Positions 1 to 5,639 of a stretch of DNA of 7,139 bases are shown here, in pieces. The position numbers were made by a program, and so were the translations under genes. The stretch's first letter is position 1. Each line of letters starts with the position of its first letter. The notes beneath the pieces were generated by a model. It worked only from the letters and a program-made list of their open reading frames with translations. It was not told the origin of the DNA and searched no databases. Origin of the DNA: Micrococcaceae bacterium UBA6021 (GTDB taxonomy: Bacteria > Actinomycetota > Actinomycetes > Actinomycetales > Micrococcaceae); NCBI GenBank assembly GCA_002427975.1, contig DIZT01000302.1, positions 7,811-14,949 of the forward strand, read 5' to 3'.

Positions 1-28
1 GGTGCGCTACCAGCTGCGCCACAGCCCC
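1..28 (-). tRNA. tRNA-Ala, 5' part only (cut by window edge)
   Basis: These 28 bases are identical to 217-244, the 5' acceptor strand, D arm and start of the anticodon stem of the complete tRNA-Ala gene downstream of rsfS. The identity stops exactly at the mature 5' end (29-30 differ from 245-246), as expected for a second tRNA gene with its own leader. It has the GGGGCTG acceptor strand with G at position 3. The anticodon lies outside the window, so the isoacceptor is unknown and alanine is inferred from the shared half. It follows the terminator at 129-165, so it needs its own promoter or read-through. No convincing promoter was found in 29-128. Confidence 0.75.
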
Positions 29-128
29 AAACTTCTGTCCCTCAGCGGTTCAGACCGCCCGAAGCAACCTGATCAGCTTAATAGAAATCTGCGCGCGGCG
101 CCAATCGGCGGGTACTTTTTCCCGCAAT

Positions 129-165
129 AAAAAAATCCGCCGGAATCTTTCGATTCCGGCGGATT
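129..165 (-). terminator. Intrinsic terminator after tRNA-Ala
   Basis: On the minus strand, a perfect 14-bp inverted repeat (152-165 with 134-147) encloses a 4-base loop that reads GAAA in RNA and is closed by a C-G pair, which is a GNRA tetraloop. It is followed at once by a run of U (bases 129-135 on the plus strand are all A; the outer two are paired in the stem). It begins 6 nt after the tRNA discriminator base, so it probably ends the tRNA transcript and any read-through from the obg-to-rsfS genes. The plus-strand side has no U run, so it acts in one direction. Confidence 0.93.
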
Positions 166-171
166 ATCCGG

Positions 172-244
172 TGGAGCTGAGGGGACTCGAACCCCTGACC
201 CCCTGCATGCCATGCAGGTGCGCTACCAGCTGCGCCACAGCCCC
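172..244 (-). tRNA. tRNA-Ala (anticodon GGC)
   Basis: A complete 73-nt cloverleaf can be folded by eye. The acceptor stem GGGGCTG/CAGCTCC contains the G3-U70 wobble pair that marks tRNA-Ala. The D arm is GCGC/GCGC. The anticodon stem is CCTGC/GCAGG with loop ATGGCAT, giving anticodon GGC. The T arm is AGGGG/CCCCT with loop TTCGAGT, and the discriminator is A. The 3' CCA is not encoded (CCG follows). It reads GCC and GCU, the former being very frequent in a high-GC genome. It lies 100 nt after the rsfS stop with a candidate promoter in that gap, and is followed by a strong terminator. Confidence 0.97.
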
Positions 245-285
245 GGACCTTCGTTACTCCGTGGTCTCCCCGGAGCAACTCAAAT

Positions 286-315
286 ATCTTAGACCAGCGT
301 TTCCGAAAATTCCAA
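286..315 (-). promoter_or_regulatory. Candidate promoter for tRNA-Ala(GGC)
   Basis: On the minus strand, TTGGAA (310-315) and TAAGAT (286-291) are separated by 18 nt. Each matches 4 of 6 positions of the housekeeping sigma consensus. The -10 element ends 41 nt before the mature tRNA 5' end, leaving a leader of about 34 nt. The element lies in a relatively AT-rich stretch of the 100-nt gap between rsfS and the tRNA. It would let the tRNA be transcribed independently of the upstream genes. The call rests on pattern match and position only. Confidence 0.42.
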
Positions 316-344
316 ATCGGGCATATTCGGGCCGGCAAGGCCTG

Positions 345-746
345 CTATTCGGACTCGGAACCCGCTGCCGCCTTGGCCGATGTGTCGTCCCCCAGCTGCA
401 GGTCCACAACCGGGCAATCCTTCCACAGACGCTCCAGGGCGTAGAAAACGCGGTCCTCTTCATGCTGGACGTGGATGACGATGTCCGAGTAGTCGAGCAG
501 CACCCAGCGTCCGCCGGAGCGGCCCTCGCGGCGTACCGGACGGAGGTCCTGCTTGGAAAGTTCTTCTTCAATGCCGTCAACGATGGCGTTGACCTGGCGC
601 TCGCTCGGTGCGGACGCGATGAGGAAAACGTCCGCCAGTGCCAGGCGTTCGCTGACATCGAGGGCCACAATGTCGTGGGCGATCTTGTCCGCCGCGGCCT
701 TGGCGGCCTGGCGGGCAATGGCTATGGATGAATCTGATGCAGTCAC
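345..746 (-). CDS. rsfS: Ribosome silencing factor RsfS
   Basis: A 133-residue protein of the RsfS/YbeB/Iojap family, at its usual length. The family binds uL14 on the large ribosomal subunit and blocks joining of the small subunit, which lowers translation when nutrients are short. The sequence shows the family pattern: an N-terminal helix, then LDVSERLALADVFLIAS (29-45), the helix with RQVNAIVDGIEEEL (50-63), and the core strands GRWVLLDYSDIVIHV (79-93) followed by FYALERLW (101-108). The acidic, Ala-rich tail after about 120 is variable in the family. The start is GTG, supported by an AAGGAG ribosome-binding site 4 nt upstream. It is the last protein gene of the co-directional run, 48 nt after the tail-anchored protein gene. 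The pairing of nadD with a downstream rsfS is common in bacteria. Confidence 0.95.
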   Translation of the reverse strand: MTASDSSIAIARQAAKAAADKIAHDIVALDVSERLALADVFLIASAPSERQVNAIVDGIEEELSKQDLRPVRREGRSGGRWVLLDYSDIVIHVQHEEDRVFYALERLWKDCPVVDLQLGDDTSAKAAAGSESE

Positions 747-750
747 GGGA

Positions 751-756
751 CTCCTT
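751..756 (-). promoter_or_regulatory. Ribosome-binding site of rsfS
   Basis: AAGGAG on the minus strand, 4 nt before GTG at 744-746. It fixes the non-ATG start of rsfS. No in-frame ATG precedes the conserved N-terminal helix. Confidence 0.8.
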
Positions 757-794
757 GTAGTTTTCTAAAGCTTCGTAAAATGGGCGTTGCCTGA

Positions 795-2090
795 TCAGCG
801 GGAGATGCCGCTGATGATGAGGATGACGCCGGACATAAGGGCCACGATCCCAAAGGCCAGGACCAGGACCTGCATCAGCCTGAGCCGCTTCGCGCGGGCC
901 AGGCCGGCCGTCGCCGCATCCAGCGGCTCCAAACCATGGGCGGACCGGGCCGGGATGCGGGGGAGGTCCTCGAACAGATCATCCGGCTCCGCCACCGTCA
1001 GGTCGGGCACGGCAGGCGTGACGGGAACTATACGCTTCGGCGCGGCGGCGGCTTTGGCTGCCGCTTCCGCCCGGGCGATCACCCGGGAGCGGCCTGAAGG
1101 GGGTGGTGCGGAACCAGCGGCAGGCGCCTTGGCTGGATTGGACGGGCGGCGGTCCTTGCCGCCAGGCCGGACCTTCCGTCCAGGCTGGGATACGACCGGC
1201 ACGTAGGAGGTTGCCGGGGGCTTCATGACAGGACGGTCGACGCCGGGCACCTCCACGAATTCCAGCGGCGTCACCATGGCCAGGTTGTCGGCCGTGGCCG
1301 GGCCCGCCTGGGCACCGGACTGGGTGGGCACGGCCTGGGTACCGGCAGCCTGCATGGGTTCTGACACTGGCTGCGCGGGTGCGGCCTGCTCGGCCAGCTT
1401 CTGTTTGGCCATGGCCCGGCGGTTCAGGACCGCCGCACGCTCGGCCAAGGCGATCTGCTCCGCAAGAATGTCCGGGTCCACCACCTCGGGGTCCAGGGAC
1501 GCGATATGCTCCATCTTGGCCAGCTGGTTCTTGGCCTGCTCGGCAATCAGCGCGCGGGCTACAAGTGCCTGCTCCACGCTAATGCCATCCGGAACCGCCT
1601 TGCCATTGGCCCGGACAGCGGGCTGGGTTTTTTCGGCAGCTACAGGGCTGGACTCACCTGGCTTGGTTTGGCCTGGCTTTGCTGGGCCTGGCTCGGCCTG
1701 ACCTGGCTTGGCCTGGCTTGTCGCAGGTTGGCTTGACACGGGCTGCCCCATGGGGGCGGGAATGATGGGGTTGGCCGAGGTGACGGCCTGTTCCTTCAGT
1801 TGCTGCAGCCGCAGCTGCCTGCGGGTGGGAGGACCCCCGGCGGACAGTTGGCCCTCTTTCTCCTCAAGCTCCTTGATGGCGCGCAAGGCCGCACGGTCGC
1901 GGGCACGGATCTGCGAGGACCGCTGGGCCTGGGACTGCTCGGGGACCGAATCCACCGGAGCGTCTGCCGGAAGCTGTTGTTTTGAGGCAGGCGAAACCTG
2001 GCCCGGGCCGGTTGACCCGGTAGCCGTTTTCTCATCTCTGGCCTGCCGAAGTTCGCGGCGGCTGCGGATGGGGGGCTGTTCCTGACTCAT
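795..2090 (-). CDS. Tail-anchored low-complexity protein of unknown function
   Basis: 431 residues, rich in Ala, Pro and Gln; I do not recognise a functional family. Layout: SRRELR at 10-15; a charged helical, possibly coiled-coil stretch at about 60-100 that includes a second RR-x-LR motif (PTRRQLR, 88-94); four pentapeptide repeats at 126-145; a second long helical stretch at about 170-237; a Pro/Ala-rich linker; a juxtamembrane segment with DLFEDLPRIPARS (371-383); then a basic patch and one hydrophobic segment at about 405-429, two residues from the end. This suggests a cytoplasmic protein anchored by its C-terminus. The ATG at 2088-2090 is preferred because it lies 7 nt after the nadD stop and begins the SRRELR region. 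Its ribosome-binding site is weak, so coupling to nadD is likely. In-frame ATGs at 2141 and 2165 would overlap nadD. Its role is unknown. Confidence 0.82.
   Translation of the reverse strand: MSQEQPPIRSRRELRQARDEKTATGSTGPGQVSPASKQQLPADAPVDSVPEQSQAQRSSQIRARDRAALRAIKELEEKEGQLSAGGPPTRRQLRLQQLKEQAVTSANPIIPAPMGQPVSSQPATSQAKPGQAEPGPAKPGQTKPGESSPVAAEKTQPAVRANGKAVPDGISVEQALVARALIAEQAKNQLAKMEHIASLDPEVVDPDILAEQIALAERAAVLNRRAMAKQKLAEQAAPAQPVSEPMQAAGTQAVPTQSGAQAGPATADNLAMVTPLEFVEVPGVDRPVMKPPATSYVPVVSQPGRKVRPGGKDRRPSNPAKAPAAGSAPPPSGRSRVIARAEAAAKAAAAPKRIVPVTPAVPDLTVAEPDDLFEDLPRIPARSAHGLEPLDAATAGLARAKRLRLMQVLVLAFGIVALMSGVILIISGISR
1656..1715 (-). repeat. Four tandem 15-nt repeats encoding a KPG-type pentapeptide
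   Basis: Four in-frame 15-nt units in the tail-anchored protein gene encode QAKPG, QAEPG, PAKPG and QTKPG. The plus strand shows recurring CCTGGCTTGG-like blocks, and related sequence continues imperfectly to about 1735. The unit size keeps the frame, so copy number can change by slippage without disrupting the protein. The repeats lie in the disordered linker between the two helical stretches. Confidence 0.85.
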
Positions 2091-2097
2091 TGAGAAC

Positions 2098-2829
2098 TCA
2101 TTCAGTACTGGCTGGTTCGTCTGTTTCGGTAGTTCGGACATCCCGGGGATCTGGCCCCTCGGCATACAGTCCGTATTTGGCGATATATTGCACTACACCG
2201 TCCGGTACGAGGTACCAGACGGGGTTGTTCCCTGCGACCCGCGCACGGCAGTCCGTTGAAGATATTGCCATGGCAGGCACCTCCAGGAGGCTGACATCTT
2301 TGCGGCCCATGCCGTCAAGCACATGCCCCGGCCGGGTCACGCCGACAAAATGCGCCAAGGACCACAGCTCATCGATGTCCTTCCACGACAGGATCTGCGA
2401 CAGCGCGTCCGCACCGGTGATGAAGAACAGGTCCGCATCGGGACGCTGCGTCCGCAGATCCCGCAAGGTATCAATGGTGTAGGTGGGACCGGGCCGGTCA
2501 ACATCCACCCTGCTGACAGTGAAGCGGGGGTTCGACGCCGTGGCGATCACCGTCATGAGGTACCGGTGCTCAGCCTCGCTGACCTGCTTGTGCGTTTTTT
2601 GCCACGGTTGTCCGGTGGGGACAAACACCACTTCATCCAGGTCGAACTTGGCGGCCACTTCACTGGCTGCAACGAGGTGGCCGTGATGGATGGGGTCAAA
2701 CGTCCCGCCCATCACGCCCAGCCGCAGCCGTCCTTGCGCACCTTCACGGTGCAGAATACGGGAAATGTCAGTGGCCTTGGCCGTGGTCGTGCTTGTTGGG
2801 GTGCTGGCGGTGCGGATCGGCGTGCTCAT
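2098..2829 (-). CDS. nadD: Nicotinate-mononucleotide adenylyltransferase NadD
   Basis: A 243-residue cytoplasmic enzyme that joins nicotinate mononucleotide and ATP to form deamido-NAD, the adenylylation step of NAD synthesis. The nucleotidyltransferase signature [12 protein letters not shown] is at 41-52. TYTIDTL (116-122), GADAL (139-143) and the C-terminal ISSTDCR motif (189-195) match the family. The Cys in the last motif is, from memory, usual in actinobacterial members. The start is ATG at 2827-2829, the only ordinary start upstream of the first core strand (RLRLGV, 34-39). A TGA in this frame lies about 14 codons upstream with no other start between. This gives a Thr/Ser-rich N-terminal extension of about 33 residues and a 62-nt overlap with the preceding small gene. 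No clear ribosome-binding site is seen, so translation may be coupled. Confidence 0.94.
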   Translation of the reverse strand: MSTPIRTASTPTSTTTAKATDISRILHREGAQGRLRLGVMGGTFDPIHHGHLVAASEVAAKFDLDEVVFVPTGQPWQKTHKQVSEAEHRYLMTVIATASNPRFTVSRVDVDRPGPTYTIDTLRDLRTQRPDADLFFITGADALSQILSWKDIDELWSLAHFVGVTRPGHVLDGMGRKDVSLLEVPAMAISSTDCRARVAGNNPVWYLVPDGVVQYIAKYGLYAEGPDPRDVRTTETDEPASTE

Positions 2830-3007
2830 CCGTGACTGTGTGCCTGTTGCCCAGGTTGGAGTAGGACCACGTCACGAACATCAGCACCAGCAGGATGCCA
2901 AAAATCGAGACGCCGAACACCCAAGGCGCAGCCCACAGCGGAGCGGCCTCCTCATGTTGTGCTTCGCCTGCGGCGGCAATGGACGTGACGATCTGCTGGA
3001 GCAGCAT
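2768..3007 (-). CDS. Small single-pass membrane protein with histidine-rich tail
   Basis: 79 residues; function unknown. A short N-terminal part with acidic residues (15-21) is followed by one hydrophobic segment at about 27-48 ([20 protein letters not shown]), then a polar tail with seven histidines among its last 24 residues (56, 62, 66, 69, 73, 75, 79). Arg and Lys follow the membrane segment and acidic residues precede it, so the positive-inside rule favours a cytoplasmic tail; this is inference. The tail could bind a divalent metal, but no defined metal site is recognised. The ATG has a strong AGGGGAG ribosome-binding site 3 nt upstream, which supports a real gene. It starts 77 nt after proA, and its 3' end overlaps nadD by 62 nt in another frame. 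I recall similar small proteins before nadD in Arthrobacter relatives but could not check. Confidence 0.78.
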   Translation of the reverse strand: MLLQQIVTSIAAAGEAQHEEAAPLWAAPWVFGVSIFGILLVLMFVTWSYSNLGNRHTVTDEHADPHRQHPNKHDHGQGH

Positions 3008-3010
3008 TTT

Positions 3011-3017
3011 CTCCCCT
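3011..3017 (-). promoter_or_regulatory. Ribosome-binding site of the small membrane protein
   Basis: AGGGGAG on the minus strand, 3 nt before the ATG at 3005-3007. It is the clearest evidence that the 79-residue frame is translated, and it may also feed ribosomes to nadD by coupling. Confidence 0.75.
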
Positions 3018-3084
3018 AAAGCTCAAAGGATGTGACAGCGGATCTTCCCGCCGTTCCGGACTTCTGTTCTATGTTACAGCGTTG

Positions 3085-4461
3085 CTACCCGCGGACCTGG
3101 CCCTCACCCTGGACGATCCACTTGGTGGTGGTCAGTTCGGTCAGCCCCATCGGGCCGCGCGCATGCAGCTTCTGCGTGGAGATGCCCACCTCGGCACCCA
3201 GGCCCAGCTCGCCGCCGTCGGTAAACCGGGTGGACGCGTTGACGATCACCGCTGCCGAGTCAACCTCGGCGATGAAACGCTCCGCGTTGGCGAGGTTGTT
3301 GGTGAGGATGGCTTCGGTGTGGCCGGTGGACCAGGTGCGGATGTGCTTAACGGCGTCATCCAGGCTGTCCACCATCGCCACTGCGAGGTCCAGGTCCATA
3401 TATTCGGTTCCCCAGTCCTCATCCGTTGCCGGCCGGGATTCGATGGAGGGCGGCAGTGCGGAGCGGATACGTTCGTCGGCGTGGAGGGTGACACCTGCAC
3501 CGCGAAGTGCAGCGGCGACGGCAGTCAGCACGGTGGACCGCGAATGGACAAGCAGGGTCTCCACGGTGTTGCAGACGCTGGGCCGCTGGGTCTTGGCGTT
3601 CAGCAGGATCTCCACCGCCATCTCTTCACTGGCAGATTCGTCGATGAAGATATGCACGTTGCCTTCGCCGGTTTCGATAACAGGCACCGCGGCGTTCAAC
3701 ACCACGGACTGGATCAAATCCCGGCCCCCGCGCGGAATCAGGACATCAACCCGGCCGCGTGCCCGCATCAGGGCGTTCGCGCCTTCACGGCCATACTGGT
3801 CCACTGTCTGCACGGCATCGGCGGGCAGGCCAACACTGTCCAGGGCGTCGCGGAGAATCTGGACGAGGGTTTCATTGGTGGCTGCGGCGGCGGTGCCGCC
3901 GCGGAGGATAACGGCGTTGCCGCTCTTTAGCCCCAGGCCTGCGATATCCACAGTCACGTTGGGCCGCGCCTCGTAAATTGCTGCGACGACACCCATGGGC
4001 ACGTTGATCTGGCGCATGCGGAGGCCATTGGGGAGGGTCTGGCCGCGGACTACGTTGCCCACCGGATCCGGCAGGTTGGCGAGGTTCTCCAGGGCATCAA
4101 CGAGCCCGGTAATACGGTGGTCAGTCAGCGTCAGCCGGTCCAGCATGGCTGCGGACGTGCCGTTGGCCTTGCCGGCGGCAACATCCTTGGCGTTGGCGGC
4201 CAGGATCTGGTCCTTCCGCTCCAGCAGGGCAGCGCCGATGGCCCGCAGGCCACGGTCCTTCCAGGCCCGGTTTGCCCTGGCCATCCGGCGGGCCGCATCC
4301 CGTGAGCGGTCGGCAATGGCGTGGACAGCGGCCTCGACGTCCTCAGATGACAGCGGCACTGCTGTTTCCGGAGAAGCCGTCGCAGGCGCTTTCGGAGCGG
4401 TGGAAACGGCAGTGTTGTCCCCGGAAATCCCAGCAGTGTTATGGATCAGTGCCTCAGTCAT
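3085..4461 (-). CDS. proA: Glutamate-5-semialdehyde dehydrogenase (gamma-glutamyl phosphate reductase) ProA
   Basis: 458 residues. It reduces gamma-glutamyl phosphate with NADPH to glutamate-5-semialdehyde, the second step of proline synthesis, in the cytoplasm. It is an aldehyde-dehydrogenase-superfamily protein. Visible are PMGVVAAIYEARPNVTVD (155-172), the cofactor-region segment NAVILRGG (182-189), LIPRGGRDLI (241-250), the catalytic cysteine 297 in QRPSVCNTVETLLVH, and the C-terminal RFTDGGELGLGAEVGIST (412-429). E. coli ProA has 417 residues; the excess is an Ala/Thr/Pro-rich N-terminal extension of about 35 residues before SSEDVEAAV. The ATG at 4459-4461 has only a weak GGA ahead of it. 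A GTG at codon 35 with GGAAA about 7 nt upstream is a real alternative start that would remove the extension. The gene follows proB after 26 nt. Confidence 0.97.
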   Translation of the reverse strand: MTEALIHNTAGISGDNTAVSTAPKAPATASPETAVPLSSEDVEAAVHAIADRSRDAARRMARANRAWKDRGLRAIGAALLERKDQILAANAKDVAAGKANGTSAAMLDRLTLTDHRITGLVDALENLANLPDPVGNVVRGQTLPNGLRMRQINVPMGVVAAIYEARPNVTVDIAGLGLKSGNAVILRGGTAAAATNETLVQILRDALDSVGLPADAVQTVDQYGREGANALMRARGRVDVLIPRGGRDLIQSVVLNAAVPVIETGEGNVHIFIDESASEEMAVEILLNAKTQRPSVCNTVETLLVHSRSTVLTAVAAALRGAGVTLHADERIRSALPPSIESRPATDEDWGTEYMDLDLAVAMVDSLDDAVKHIRTWSTGHTEAILTNNLANAERFIAEVDSAAVIVNASTRFTDGGELGLGAEVGISTQKLHARGPMGLTELTTTKWIVQGEGQVRG

Positions 4462-4487
4462 GATCCAAGTTTAGGCGAGCTGCGGGC

Positions 4488-5639
4488 TCAGACCAGCACC
4501 AGGTCGTCAACGTGAACAACTTCACGGTCATATCCGCGGCCCAGCGCCTTGCCCAGCTCCTTGGTGGACCGTCCCAGCATCTGCGGCAGTTCCGCCGCGG
4601 AGTAGTTGACGAGGCCACGGGCAATGACCGTGCCGTCCGCACTGACCATTTCGACGGCGTCGCCCGCCTCAAAGTCACCATCAACCGCCGAGATGCCGGC
4701 CGGAAGCAGCGAGGTGCGGCGGTGGCGCACAGCCTTGACGGCGCCGTCGTCGAGAATCAGCCTGCCACGCACGGAGGCAAGGTGCTCAAGCCACAGCAGC
4801 CGGACCGGTTTGCGGGCCCCATTGACCTTGAACCAGGTGCCAACGTCCTCGCCGGCCAGTGCGGCCGCGGCGTTGGCGGTGGAGGTGACCAGGGCGTGGA
4901 TCCCGGAGCCGGCAGCGATGGTGGCGGCTTCCACTTTCGTGGTCATGCCGCCGGTACCCACCCCGGCTTTTCCGGCCTTGCCGATGGTGACGCCGGCGAG
5001 GTCGCGCGGACCTTCCACGAGCGGAATCCGCTTGGCACCTTGCGACGGCGGACCGTCATACAGGGAGTCAACGTCGGAAAGCAGCACCAGCGCGTCGGCG
5101 CGGACCAGGTGGGCCACCAGCGCAGCAAGGCGGTCGTTATCACCGAAGCGGATCTCGTGGGTGGCCACGGTGTCGTTTTCATTGACTACCGGTACAACGC
5201 CGAGGTTGAGAAGCCGGTCCAGGGCACGGAAAGCATTCGTGTGCTGGCTCCGGCGCATCAGGTCATCCGCGGTGAGAAGCACCTGGCTGACGGTCACGCC
5301 GTGGGCGCCGAACGCCTGGGTGTACCGGGCCATGAGCAGGCCCTGGCCTACGCTCGCCGCCGCTTGCTGGGTGGCAAGGTCGCGCGGTCTTTTGGCCAGG
5401 CCCAGCGGCGCCAGCCCGGCCGCGATCGCGCCGGAGGACACCAGGATGATCTCCGTGCCGGCGTTCCGTTTGGCTGCCAGGGCATCAGCAAGAGCCGTGA
5501 GGGCCTCTTCCGAGATGCCGCCCTTGATACTGGTCAGCGACGACGAACCGACCTTAACCACGATCCTGCCGGCATTGGCGAGCACGCTGCGGTCCGCGGG
5601 CCGCTTGCGCGGAACCGCGGTGACGGCGTCACTCGTCAT
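4488..5639 (-). CDS. proB: Glutamate 5-kinase ProB
   Basis: 383 residues. It phosphorylates glutamate to gamma-glutamyl phosphate, the first and normally proline-inhibited step of proline synthesis, in the cytoplasm. The amino-acid-kinase domain spans about 24-265: VVKVGSSSLT (27-36) with Lys29, VSSGAIAAG (67-75), NENDTV (153-158), FGDNDRLAALVA (165-176), LLSDVDSLY (186-194) and GTGGMTTKVEAA (228-239). A C-terminal PUA domain follows at about 277-360, as in E. coli ProB (367 residues). The start is ATG at 5637-5639 with GGAAG 6 nt upstream. The frame stays open back to 5864, but that part is an out-of-frame reading of obg and lacks kinase homology. The first 11 nt overlap the end of obg, so the two are probably translationally coupled. 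proA follows. Confidence 0.97.
   Translation of the reverse strand: MTSDAVTAVPRKRPADRSVLANAGRIVVKVGSSSLTSIKGGISEEALTALADALAAKRNAGTEIILVSSGAIAAGLAPLGLAKRPRDLATQQAAASVGQGLLMARYTQAFGAHGVTVSQVLLTADDLMRRSQHTNAFRALDRLLNLGVVPVVNENDTVATHEIRFGDNDRLAALVAHLVRADALVLLSDVDSLYDGPPSQGAKRIPLVEGPRDLAGVTIGKAGKAGVGTGGMTTKVEAATIAAGSGIHALVTSTANAAAALAGEDVGTWFKVNGARKPVRLLWLEHLASVRGRLILDDGAVKAVRHRRTSLLPAGISAVDGDFEAGDAVEMVSADGTVIARGLVNYSAAELPQMLGRSTKELGKALGRGYDREVVHVDDLVLV

Noticed and set aside
1..28. Phage or island attachment site (28-nt tRNA repeat)
   Set aside because: The repeat covers the 5' half of the tRNA and stops exactly at the mature end. No integrase or mobile gene is present. A second tRNA gene explains it.
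78..338. An 86-codon minus-strand open frame
   Set aside because: It runs through the terminator and the complete tRNA-Ala gene, so it cannot be a normal coding sequence.
245..344. Terminator directly after rsfS
   Set aside because: Only 4- to 5-bp stems (GGCC-TTGCC-GGCC and CCGAA...TTCGG) without a U run are present. Transcripts may read through into the tRNA.
787..2085. Several plus-strand open frames opposite the tail-anchored protein gene
   Set aside because: Low-complexity shadows of a low-complexity gene. Runs such as repeated WLGLAWL are the KPG repeat read on the other strand.
2091..2165. Earlier starts (2141, 2165) for the tail-anchored protein
   Set aside because: They would overlap nadD by 44 to 68 nt, lack well-placed ribosome-binding sites, and add a segment unlike the SRRELR start. 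Not excluded.
3008..3084. Promoter in the 77-nt gap between proA and the small membrane protein
   Set aside because: TAACAT (3071-3076) resembles a -10 box, but no -35 match lies at 16-18 nt. Small imperfect hairpins there lack a U run. Nothing firm enough to annotate.
3032..3976. Plus-strand open frames of 314 and 282 codons opposite proA
   Set aside because: Shadows of proA in a high-GC gene; biased composition, no motif, no ribosome-binding site support.
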